64,000 bases of DNA from Cellulomonas terrae (GTDB lineage Bacteria; Actinomycetota; Actinomycetes; Actinomycetales; Cellulomonadaceae): the NCBI RefSeq assembly GCF_007990265.1, contig NZ_BJWH01000012.1, positions 1 to 64,000 of the forward strand. Reading direction: 5' to 3'. The first letter of the stretch is position 1. Every line of letters begins with the position of its first letter. The notes beneath the pieces were generated by a model. The model was not told where the DNA came from and ran no database searches. It worked only from the letters and a program-made list of their open reading frames with translations. This document shows positions 9,917 to 17,026 of the stretch, piece by piece. The translations under genes and the position numbers were made by a program.

Positions 9917-9950
9917 CTGTGTATGTATCTTTACATACACAGCGTATGTA
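9917..9950. promoter_or_regulatory. Operator with three alternating half-sites between VOC and TetR genes
   Basis: A perfect 11-bp inverted repeat (CTGTGTATGTA, 4-nt spacer TCTT, then its reverse complement) spans 9917-9942. A second inverted repeat sharing its right half, TACATAC-5 nt-GTATGTA, spans 9932-9950. The AT-rich block contrasts with the GC-rich surroundings and includes a TATGTA -10-like hexamer at 9945-9950 for the TetR gene. It is probably bound by the adjacent TetR protein and would control both divergent genes. Confidence 0.8.
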
Positions 9951-9967
9951 AGAGAAGGGGGACCCGG

Positions 9968-10552
9968 GTGGCGCGTGCGACCAAGGAGCAGAGCGAGCTC
10001 ACCGCGGCGCAGATCCGCGCGACCGCGCGGCGGCTCTTCGCCGACCTAGGCTACGCGGACGTCAGCCTCGACCGCGTGGCCGAGCTCGCCGGCGTCACCC
10101 GCGGAGCCGTCTACCACCACTACGGCAGCAAGGTCGGGCTGTTCACCGCGGTGGTCGACGACGCCCAGTCGGTCGTCGCCACAGCCGTCGCCGACGCGGC
10201 CCCCGACGACGGGTGGCCCGCGATCGAGGCCGGGAGCATCGCGTTCATGCGGGCGGTCGTCGACCCGGCCGTCCGCCGGATCCTGCTCGTCGACGCCCCC
10301 GCGGTCCTCGGCTGGACCACCTGGCGCGAGCTGGACGCCGCCCACTCCGGGCGGCTGCTCACCGAAGGTCTGGGCGCCCTCGACGACCTCGCGATCGACC
10401 CCGCTGCGGCCGACGCGCTGCTCAACGGTGCGATGAACGAGGCGGCGCTGTGGATCGCCGCCGGGGGAGACGCCGCGCTCGCGGAGCAGGGGGTGCTGCG
10501 GATGATCCGGGCGCTGCGGCGTGGACCGGACGAGGACGCGCCGCGGACCTAG
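9968..10552 (+). CDS. TetR/AcrR-family transcriptional regulator
   Basis: 194 residues. The N-terminal helix-turn-helix is textbook: TAAQIRATARRLFADLGYADVSLDRVAELAGVTRGAVYHHYGSK, residues about 10-55. The remaining alpha-helical region would bind a ligand and dimerise. The GTG at 9968 has an AAGGGGG ribosome site. An in-frame ATG at 9923 lies inside the operator palindrome and would add a non-homologous stretch, so it was rejected. The regulator probably represses its own gene and the divergent VOC gene through the operator at 9917-9950. Confidence 0.9.
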   Translation: MARATKEQSELTAAQIRATARRLFADLGYADVSLDRVAELAGVTRGAVYHHYGSKVGLFTAVVDDAQSVVATAVADAAPDDGWPAIEAGSIAFMRAVVDPAVRRILLVDAPAVLGWTTWRELDAAHSGRLLTEGLGALDDLAIDPAAADALLNGAMNEAALWIAAGGDAALAEQGVLRMIRALRRGPDEDAPRT

Positions 10553-10612
10553 CCGCGGATACCACCCGCGGACGTCGACCGGGGACCCTCGCGGGTGCGT
10601 CAGGATGGGCCG

Positions 10613-11446
10613 GTGCCCCCGCTCCGCCCCGTCCGCGCTGCTGTCGCCGCGATCGCGCTCGTCGTCCTCGCCGCATGCTCCGCGGACGTCGCCGGCGACC
10701 CGGCGGCGGCCCCGGCCGCCTCGGCGACCCCGACGCGCGCACCGCTGACGTTCGAGCAGGCGGTGGCCGCGCTCACCGAGACGCTCGTGCCCACCGCGAC
10801 CGTCGAGCGCTGCGACGAGTACGAGCCGGGCTCGCCCGAGGCGCAGGAGTACCTCGACCAGCGGGCCGCGTCCCAGGCGGAGGAGGCCGCAGCGACAGGC
10901 GGTGCGGACGCGCCCGCGCCGAGCACGTCGCTGCCCCAGTGCGGCAACCCGCTGCTCACCGACCTGCGGGCCGCGTCCCTGGCGGGCCACGCCTTCGTCC
11001 GGGGTGACCCGATCGACGTCCCCGTCACCGGCGGCGCGAGCCGGGCGATCGAGGTCTACGAGATGCCCGACGCGGGCGCGGCGAGGACGGCCGTCGCGAC
11101 GGAGGCCGCCGACCTCGACGGCTGGGCCGTCGACCGGGAGACGCCCCGGGTCGACAACGCGGACGGCACGTACGTGCCGCGCACCGTCGTCTCCGGGGCT
11201 GGCGTGAACCAGGTGGACCTGCCCGGGTGGACGGCGTGGGTGCTCACACGCGACGAGGCGTCGTTCCAGGACGACGGCAGCGCCGCCGCCGACCCCTACT
11301 CCGCTGCGCACCTCTGGGCCGAGCGCGACGGCTTCGTCCTGCGCGTGCAGGTCGTCGGTGACGCACCGGGCCAGGCCGTGGCGACGGCGCTCGCCACCGC
11401 CACGCAGTACGTCACGGCACTCGACCCGACGGACGCCACCGGCTGA
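10613..11446 (+). CDS. Predicted lipoprotein of unknown function
   Basis: 277 residues. A lipoprotein signal is clear: RAAVAAIALVVLAACSAD, with lipobox LAAC and lipidated cysteine at about residue 22. An alanine/proline-rich linker follows. The globular part contains cysteines in RCDEYEPG and QCGNPLL that could form a disulfide outside the membrane. No family was recognised. The GTG at 10613 was chosen over one at 10595 because a CAGGAT hexamer lies 6 nt before it and the signal peptide then begins immediately. It stands alone between the TetR and PoxB-like genes. Confidence 0.75.
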   Translation: MPPLRPVRAAVAAIALVVLAACSADVAGDPAAAPAASATPTRAPLTFEQAVAALTETLVPTATVERCDEYEPGSPEAQEYLDQRAASQAEEAAATGGADAPAPSTSLPQCGNPLLTDLRAASLAGHAFVRGDPIDVPVTGGASRAIEVYEMPDAGAARTAVATEAADLDGWAVDRETPRVDNADGTYVPRTVVSGAGVNQVDLPGWTAWVLTRDEASFQDDGSAAADPYSAAHLWAERDGFVLRVQVVGDAPGQAVATALATATQYVTALDPTDATG

Positions 11447-11509
11447 GGTGCGACCCCACCGGCCCGGGCTGACGATGGGTGGACCGCCCACCACCCCCGG
11501 AGGTCTTCC

Positions 11510-13267
11510 GTGGCACGACGCCGCATCATCGCCGACCTGCTCGTCGCCCAGCTCGTCGCCGCCGGAGCGCGGCACATCTACGGGATCGTCGGGGACAGTC
11601 TCAACCCCGTGGTCGACGCGGTCCGACGGGCGCGCGAGGACGGTGCCGACATCGCGTGGGTGCACGTCCGGCACGAGGAGGCGGGCGCGTTCGCGGCGGC
11701 GGCCGAGGCCGAGCTGACCGGACGGCTGGCGGTCTGCGCGGGCTCCAGCGGCCCGGGCAACCTGCACCTGATCAACGGCCTGTACGACGCGAACCGGTCC
11801 CGTGTCCCGGTCCTCGCCATCGCGTCGCACATCCCGAGCGCGCAGGTCGGCACCGGGTTCTTCCAGGAGACCCACCCGGACCGGCTGTTCGTCGAGTGCT
11901 CCGTGTACTGCGAGCTGATCTCGACCGCCGCGCAGGCACCCCGGGTCATCCGCTCGGCGATCCACCACGCGTACGGCGGCCCGGGAGTCGCGGTGCTGAC
12001 CCTGTCCGGTGACGTCGCCGACCTCGAGGCCCCCGACGCCGGCATCGACGTGCTCACTCCCCCGCCCGCCCCGCGCGTGGTCCCCGACGAGGGCGCCGTG
12101 CGAGCGCTCGCCGAGGCCATCGACGCCGCGGGCAAGGTGACGATCTTCGCCGGGGCGGGCGTCCGGGGCTCGCGCACGGAGGTCCTCGCGCTGGCGCGTG
12201 CGCTGAACGCACCCGTCGGGCACAGCCTGCGCGGCAAGGAGGTCATCCAGTACGACAACCCGTTCGACGTCGGGATGTCCGGGCTGCTCGGGTACGGCGC
12301 GTGCCAGTCGGCCATGGAGGGCGCCGACCTGCTGCTCCTGCTGGGCACCGACCTCCCCTACGACCAGTTCCTGCCGTCCGGCGTCCGCACCGCGCAGGTC
12401 GACATCGAGCCCACCCGGCTCGGCCGGCGGACGCGCAACGACCTCGTCGTGCTCGGCGACGTGGGCGAGACCGCGAGCGCGCTGCTCCGGTTGGTGAAGC
12501 CGAAGAAGAGCCACCGCTTCCTCGACCAGATGATCAAGAAGCACGACCGCGCCATGAGCGGGGTCGTCGGCGCGTACACGAAGGACGTCGAGCACACCGA
12601 GCCGATCCACCCGGAGTTCGCGGCCGTCGTGCTGGACGAGGAGGCCCCCGACGACGCGGTCTTCACCGTCGACACCGGCATGTGCAACGTCTGGGCCGCC
12701 CGGTACATCACCCCCAACGGCAGGCGGCGGGTCATCGGGTCGTTCTGGCACGGGTCGATGGCGAACGCCCTCCCGCACGCGATCGGCGCAGCGCTCGTCG
12801 GCGACGGCCGGCACGTCGTCGCGATGGCCGGCGACGGCGGGCTGTCGATGCTGCTGGGCGAGCTCATCACCGTGAAGGCGCTGGACCTGCCCGTGAAGAT
12901 CGTCGTGTTCGACAACGCGACGCTCGGCATGGTCCGCCTCGAGATGCTCGTCGACGGTCTGCCGTCCTACGGCACCGACTCCCCGACCGTCGACTACGCG
13001 GCGATCGCGTCGGCGATCGGCATCCCGTCGGTGCGCGTCGAGAAGCCCACCGAGATCCGGACCGCCCTGCGCGAGGCGTTCTCCCACGACGGCCCGGCGT
13101 TGATCGACCTCGTCACGGACCCGCGCGCGCTGTCGCTGCCGCCGAAGATCACACGCGCACAGGTCTCCGGGTTCACCGCGGCCATGAGCAAGGAGGTGCT
13201 CGGCGGCGGGCTGGGCGAGGTCATGGCGATGGCCCGCTCGAACCTGCGGAACGTCCCGCGACCCTAG
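11510..13267 (+). CDS. poxB: Thiamine-pyrophosphate enzyme, pyruvate dehydrogenase (quinone) type
   Basis: 585 residues with the three-domain plan of the acetolactate synthase/pyruvate oxidase family. The N-terminal pyrimidine-binding domain has YGIVGDSLNPV and the catalytic glutamate region HVRHEEAGAFAA (E56/E57). A central FAD-type domain includes TIFAGAGVRGSRTEV. The C-terminal TPP-binding motif is G441-D-G-G-L...VFDNATLG. PoxB decarboxylates pyruvate to acetate and CO2 and passes electrons to quinone, acting at the membrane surface through a C-terminal segment. Other TPP oxidases cannot be fully excluded. GTG start with GGAGG upstream. Stop shares CTAG with the convergent MFS gene. Confidence 0.88.
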   Translation: MARRRIIADLLVAQLVAAGARHIYGIVGDSLNPVVDAVRRAREDGADIAWVHVRHEEAGAFAAAAEAELTGRLAVCAGSSGPGNLHLINGLYDANRSRVPVLAIASHIPSAQVGTGFFQETHPDRLFVECSVYCELISTAAQAPRVIRSAIHHAYGGPGVAVLTLSGDVADLEAPDAGIDVLTPPPAPRVVPDEGAVRALAEAIDAAGKVTIFAGAGVRGSRTEVLALARALNAPVGHSLRGKEVIQYDNPFDVGMSGLLGYGACQSAMEGADLLLLLGTDLPYDQFLPSGVRTAQVDIEPTRLGRRTRNDLVVLGDVGETASALLRLVKPKKSHRFLDQMIKKHDRAMSGVVGAYTKDVEHTEPIHPEFAAVVLDEEAPDDAVFTVDTGMCNVWAARYITPNGRRRVIGSFWHGSMANALPHAIGAALVGDGRHVVAMAGDGGLSMLLGELITVKALDLPVKIVVFDNATLGMVRLEMLVDGLPSYGTDSPTVDYAAIASAIGIPSVRVEKPTEIRTALREAFSHDGPALIDLVTDPRALSLPPKITRAQVSGFTAAMSKEVLGGGLGEVMAMARSNLRNVPRP

Positions 13268-14547
13268 GGCACCGGGTGGCGGGCGTCGTAGTCCCAGAAC
13301 GAGCGCTGGGAGCGGACCAGCACCCACAGCAGGACCACGCAGAGGCAGCCGCCGATGACGGCAGCCCAGCCCTCGCCGACCTTCGACGCCGCCCCGCCGA
13401 GCAACGCCTCGCCCAGCCGGGGTCCGCCCGCGACGACGACGATGAACACACCCTGCAGGCGCCCGCGCATGTCGTCGGGCGTCGCCGTCTGCAGGATGGT
13501 CTGCCGGAACACCGAGCTGATCGCGTCGCTCGCCCCGGCGACCACCAGCATGAGCACCGCGATCGCGAGCGCCAGCCAGAGCACCTGGTCGGGGTGCGAC
13601 CGGCCGGCCAGCACGAGCGTCAGCCCGAACCCCGCGATCGCCAGACCCCAGACCGTGATGGCGACCGCGATGATCCGGCCCTGCCACCGGATCCGGGCCA
13701 GCCCGCCGGAGAACAACCCCGCCAGACCGACGCCGACGGCCGCCGACGCGGCCATCACCCCGGTGGTCGTCGCTCCGCCGCCCAGGTAGACCAGGCCGAC
13801 GGCCGGGAAGAGCACGCGCGGTGACGACGTGATCATCGCGACGAGGTCCACCGCGAACGTCATCCGCACGTTGCGCTGCGTGCCGAGGTACCGGAACCCG
13901 TCGACCACCGAGGCCAGACCCACGCGCTCGCGACGGGTCTCCGACGGCAGCGGCGGCTGTGCGGGGAGCCGGAAGACAGCGAACAGCGCGGCGGTGAACA
14001 GGAGAGCGTCGACCGTGTACGCGACGCCGTAGTCGAACGCCGCCACGAGCGCGGCGCCCAGCAGCGGTCCGACCGTGAACGCGACGCTGAACCCGAGGGT
14101 CTGCAGGGCGTTCGCCGCGGGCAGGAGCCGGGGGTCGAGCAGCCGCGGGATGATCGCCGCGCGTGCGGGCGTGCTCACCGCGAACGCCCCCGACTGCACC
14201 GCGACCAGCGCGAACAGCACCCACTCCTGGGTGTTGCCGAGCCACCCCTGCACGGCCAGCCCGATCGTGGCCGTCCAGGACACGACCGACGCGACGAGCG
14301 CGACCCGGCGGCGGTCGTAGTGGTCGACGATCGCGCCGCCGTAGAGCCCGAAGATCACCAGCGGCACCAGCGCGGCCAGGCCGAGCAGACCCACGGAGGC
14401 CGTCGACCCGGAGATCGAGTACACCTGCAGCCCGACCGCGACGACGGTCAGCTGCGCCCCGAGGTTCGAGACGGCGAGCCCCCACCAGAGCCGCCGGAAC
14501 GCCGGACTGACCCGCAGCGGGGTGGTGTCGACGACGAACGAGGGCAT
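13264..14547 (-). CDS. MFS transporter of the EntS/MFS_3 type
   Basis: 427 residues with about twelve hydrophobic segments. The N-terminus, SPAFRRLWWGLAVSNLGAQLTVVAVGLQVYSISGS, and the loop YGGAIVDHYDRRRVAL are typical of the enterobactin-exporter-like MFS_3 group. PDDMRGRLQGVF supplies the matching C-domain loop. The export substrate is unknown. The ATG at 14547 has a TAAACT box 6 nt upstream and no ribosome site, consistent with a leaderless transcript. Confidence 0.88.
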   Translation of the reverse strand: MPSFVVDTTPLRVSPAFRRLWWGLAVSNLGAQLTVVAVGLQVYSISGSTASVGLLGLAALVPLVIFGLYGGAIVDHYDRRRVALVASVVSWTATIGLAVQGWLGNTQEWVLFALVAVQSGAFAVSTPARAAIIPRLLDPRLLPAANALQTLGFSVAFTVGPLLGAALVAAFDYGVAYTVDALLFTAALFAVFRLPAQPPLPSETRRERVGLASVVDGFRYLGTQRNVRMTFAVDLVAMITSSPRVLFPAVGLVYLGGGATTTGVMAASAAVGVGLAGLFSGGLARIRWQGRIIAVAITVWGLAIAGFGLTLVLAGRSHPDQVLWLALAIAVLMLVVAGASDAISSVFRQTILQTATPDDMRGRLQGVFIVVVAGGPRLGEALLGGAASKVGEGWAAVIGGCLCVVLLWVLVRSQRSFWDYDARHPVP

Positions 14548-14553
14548 CGGGCG

Positions 14554-14559
14554 AGTTTA
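14554..14559 (-). promoter_or_regulatory. -10 element for the EntS-like MFS gene (leaderless)
   Basis: TAAACT on the minus strand, 6 nt before the ATG at 14547. Confidence 0.5.
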
Positions 14560-14605
14560 GTTGCCCGAGAGACGCGACCCGACTGGTCGCCGAGAGCGGC
14601 ACTTC

Positions 14606-14658
14606 GCGACGAGGGCGTGAGTTCCGACTGCCGCGGTCGTCGCAAAGTCACGCCCTCG
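14606..14658. repeat. Intergenic inverted repeat, possible REP-like element
   Basis: CGAGGGCGTGA (14610-14620) is matched by its exact reverse complement at 14648-14658. A second overlapping pair, GCGACGA (14606-14612) and TCGTCGC (14637-14643), sits inside. The two arms look like one short motif present twice in opposite orientation. It lies between divergent genes, so it is not placed as a terminator. Confidence 0.6.
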
Positions 14659-14686
14659 CGCTCCCCGCCGTGCGACGCTGTCCGGC

Positions 14687-15196
14687 GTGAGCAGCGCGCC
14701 CGAGCATCTTGTCGTCATGGGGGTGTCCGGGACCGGGAAGTCGACGACCGCGCTGCTCCTGGCTCAGCGGCTCGGGTGGCCGATGATCGAGGGGGACGAC
14801 CTGCACCCTCCGGCCAACGTCGAGGCCATGCGGGCGGGGCGGGCGCTCACCGACGCCGACCGCGGGCCGTGGCTGCGGGCGATCCGGGACGCGATGTCGG
14901 CCGCGGGCGGGTCGACCGTCGTGACGTGCTCGTCGCTGCGCCGGTCCTACCGCGACGTGCTGCGCACGGCGACGGGTCGCGTGCGGTTCGTGCACCTGGT
15001 GGTCCCGCCGGAGGAGCTCCAGCGCCGGCTGATGGCGCGCACCGGCCACTTCATGCCGGCGACGCTCCTGGCGAGCCAGCTGGCGACGCTCGAACCGCTG
15101 GGTCCCGACGAGGACGGGGTGGACGTCCCGGTCGCGGGCCCTCCGGACGCCATCGTCGACGAGACCCTGCGCCTGCTGCGTACCGCAGACGCCTGA
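14687..15196 (+). CDS. gntK: Gluconokinase
   Basis: 169 residues, the family length. It phosphorylates gluconate to 6-phosphogluconate, feeding the pentose phosphate route. The P-loop GVSGTGKST has Lys18. EGDDLHPPANVEAMRAGRALTDADRGPWL is the GntK signature for gluconate binding, and VTCSSLRRSYRDVLR and ARTGHFMPATLLASQLATLEPL are also conserved GntK blocks. GTG start; the nearest promoter-like hexamer is a weak GACGCT 7 nt upstream. No gluconate permease is adjacent. The gene ends within a long perfect hairpin. Confidence 0.94.
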   Translation: MSSAPEHLVVMGVSGTGKSTTALLLAQRLGWPMIEGDDLHPPANVEAMRAGRALTDADRGPWLRAIRDAMSAAGGSTVVTCSSLRRSYRDVLRTATGRVRFVHLVVPPEELQRRLMARTGHFMPATLLASQLATLEPLGPDEDGVDVPVAGPPDAIVDETLRLLRTADA

Positions 15197-15227
15197 GCCG
15201 GCCGCGTCGGCGACCGGCTCAGGCGTC
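15188..15227. terminator. Bidirectional terminator between gntK and the ArsR-SRPBCC gene
   Basis: A perfect 14-bp stem: GACGCCTGAGCCGG at 15188-15201 pairs with its exact reverse complement at 15214-15227 around a 12-nt loop. The gntK stop codon lies inside the left arm. No T-tract follows on the plus strand. Confidence 0.75.
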
Positions 15228-15233
15228 GGCTGC

Positions 15234-16061
15234 TCAGGCCTCCAACGAGGAACCCGTCTCCAGCAGCGTCTTGAGGTCCGACAGGATCTGCGGCCAGCCG
15301 CCACCGAACTGCGGCAGGTCGCCCGAGATGAGCGACGCGGTGCGCGGTGCTCCCGTGACGTCGTGGGTCAGGGTCAGCTGCGTGACGCCCTCGCCGCGCG
15401 GCTCGAGCTCGTAGGTGAGGCGCGTGAACCCTTCGGCGCGGGCCTCGTCGTCCCACAGCGTGCGCCACGTGACGACGAGCCGGGACCCGACCTCGACCTC
15501 GAGGACCTCGCCGTCGAGGATGGGCTGGTCGCTCGGCACGCCGGCCCCGACCATGTCGGCGGACGGCAGGGCCGCGAAGGCGCCGCCCGGGGTGAGGTCG
15601 AACTGCGACGGGCTCTTGTAGCCGTAGCGGGCGGTCCACTCCGGCGTGGTGATCGCGCGCCACACCGTGTCGGCGTCGGCCTTGATCCAGATGCGGTGGA
15701 CGAGGACGGTCGTGGTGGCCGTGTCGGTCTGCGTGGTCATGGTGCTCTCCAGGGCTGATTTGAGGTCGGTCAGCGCGTGCAGGCGCTCGGCGCCGAGCAC
15801 GTCGTACTTGTCGATCCACCGCTCGTGGATCAGCTGGATCGGGACGGCGTTGAGGAAGTGGAGCTTCTCCCGCCCTGATCGTCGGGTGACGACGAGGCCC
15901 GCCTCCTCCAGCACCTTGAGGTGCTTCATCACCCCGAACCGGGTCATGTCGAGGCCCTCCTCGAGCTCCGTCAGCGTGCGGCCGTCACGCGTGTAGAGCT
16001 GGTCGAGCAGGTGGCGACGGGTGGCGTCCGCAAGTGCCTTGAACACCAGGTCCTCGTCCAT
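15234..16061 (-). CDS. ArsR-type regulator fused to an SRPBCC (AHSA1-like) domain
   Basis: 275 residues. Residues 1 to about 95 form a winged helix: MDEDLVFKALADATRRHLLDQLYTRDGRTLTELEEGL, then MTRFGVMKHLKVLEEAGLVVTRRSGREKLHFLN. From about residue 105 an SRPBCC hydrophobic-ligand domain follows (VLVHRIWIKADADTVWRAITTPEWTARYG to the C-terminal GGWPQILSDLKTLLETG). Regulator and ligand-binding domain in one chain suggest a ligand-responsive repressor. The ATG at 16061 is preferred to an upstream GTG at 16091, which lies in the operator. A consensus promoter ends at 16061, so the mRNA is probably leaderless and autoregulated. Confidence 0.88.
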   Translation of the reverse strand: MDEDLVFKALADATRRHLLDQLYTRDGRTLTELEEGLDMTRFGVMKHLKVLEEAGLVVTRRSGREKLHFLNAVPIQLIHERWIDKYDVLGAERLHALTDLKSALESTMTTQTDTATTTVLVHRIWIKADADTVWRAITTPEWTARYGYKSPSQFDLTPGGAFAALPSADMVGAGVPSDQPILDGEVLEVEVGSRLVVTWRTLWDDEARAEGFTRLTYELEPRGEGVTQLTLTHDVTGAPRTASLISGDLPQFGGGWPQILSDLKTLLETGSSLEA

Positions 16062-16068
16062 GCCGACC

Positions 16069-16098
16069 ACGTTAGGTGACCAATTGGTCACATGTCAA
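16069..16098 (-). promoter_or_regulatory. Promoter with palindromic operator for the ArsR-SRPBCC gene
   Basis: On the minus strand a perfect -35 TTGACA (16093-16098) and a -10 TAACGT (16069-16074) are separated by 18 nt. The spacer region is occupied by a perfect 16-bp palindrome, GTGACCAATTGGTCAC, at 16076-16091. A repressor bound there would block RNA polymerase. The -10 ends 7 nt before the ATG. Confidence 0.8.
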
Positions 16099-16101
16099 CG
16101 C

Positions 16102-16593
16102 TCACCAGCCGCGGGTGCCCGGAGAACCCTTTAACGGCCCGACGACGCGCGACGTGATCCAGCCCCCGTAGAACTCGCCGGCCTGCGGCTGGACGACCTC
16201 ACCGTCCACCGTGCAGCGCAGGTCCCCCGCGTACAGGGCGACGCGGTCCGTGAGGATCTCGTAGCCCGGCAGCGGCCGCGGGTACGTCCAGCCGACACGG
16301 GACAGCAGCCGGTCGCCGACGCGGACCGACACGTACGAGGCGACACCCTTGAACTCGCACACCGACGCACCGACCGCGCCCTCCAGCACCCCGGGCTCGA
16401 ACGCGTCGAACGGCAGGTAGTACACCGGCGGGTGGCTGGTCTCCAGCACACGGACGGCGTCGGTGGTCGTCGCGACGGGCAGCCCGCCCAGCGTCACGAC
16501 GACCAGCTCGGGCGTCTTCTCCACCCGAGGTGGCCGCGGGTAGTCCCAGACCGACTCCTGGCCGGGCCCCGCAGGCAGCGGGGTGGGCCTCAC
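16102..16593 (-). CDS. DUF427 family protein
   Basis: 163 residues. ESVWDYPRPPRVEKTPELVVVTLGGLPVATTTDAVRVLETSHPPVYYLP and the later ASVCEFKGVASYVSV, then GWTYPRPLPGY, are hallmarks of DUF427, a small beta-rich cytosolic family of unknown function common in actinobacteria. The GTG at 16593 overlaps the stop of the upstream YtxH-like gene (GTGA), so translation is coupled. A longer in-frame extension to 17109 runs through the YtxH-like gene and was rejected. Confidence 0.85.
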   Translation of the reverse strand: MRPTPLPAGPGQESVWDYPRPPRVEKTPELVVVTLGGLPVATTTDAVRVLETSHPPVYYLPFDAFEPGVLEGAVGASVCEFKGVASYVSVRVGDRLLSRVGWTYPRPLPGYEILTDRVALYAGDLRCTVDGEVVQPQAGEFYGGWITSRVVGPLKGSPGTRGW

Positions 16594-16913
16594 CGCTGCC
16601 CGGGGTTGGCGTCGTCCGCGTCGAGGATCGGCTCCACGACCGTCGGCGACGCGTCGTTCGTCGGGTACTTCGTGGTCGACGACGACACCGCGCTCTTGGC
16701 CGAGTCGACGGCCTTCTCCCACACCGCGGCGCCCTGCTTCTTCGCGAATGCGGCCGCCTGCGCCTCGTACTCCTGCACGTGCTCCTGCACGCGGGGGTCG
16801 TGCCAGACGTCCACCGCCCAGAGCTTCATCTTGTCCAGCTGCCGACGCCCGGAGGGAGTGCCGAACAGGTACCCCGCGGCGACGCCCGCCACGAACACGA
16901 CTCGCTTGATCAT
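16590..16913 (-). CDS. YtxH-like small membrane-anchored protein
   Basis: 107 residues. One N-terminal membrane segment (VVFVAGVAAGYLFGTPSGRRQLDKM), then a charged, mostly helical region rich in Ala, Lys and Glu, and a disordered Asp/Ser-rich tail. The glycine-rich anchor followed by GRR is typical of YtxH-type general-stress proteins, whose biochemical role is unknown. ATG at 16913 with GGGAGGA upstream. First gene of a two-gene unit with the DUF427 gene. Confidence 0.75.
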   Translation of the reverse strand: MIKRVVFVAGVAAGYLFGTPSGRRQLDKMKLWAVDVWHDPRVQEHVQEYEAQAAAFAKKQGAAVWEKAVDSAKSAVSSSTTKYPTNDASPTVVEPILDADDANPGQR

Positions 16914-17026
16914 GCGCGATCCTCCCGAACTCGTTGAGTGTCCGAGCGTAGGCAGGGTTCCGCGTCGACGCGCGGCGGAGGGCGTCGGGCAACAGACTGG
17001 CAGGCAACGAGGCCTGGGGGGCGACG

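Noticed and set aside
9923..10552. TetR gene starting at the ATG at 9923
   Set aside because: This ATG is inside the operator palindrome and lacks a ribosome site; GTG 9968 has AAGGGGG and starts the domain.
15234..16091. ArsR-SRPBCC gene starting at the GTG at 16091
   Set aside because: That GTG is the end of the operator palindrome and lies upstream of the -10 box.
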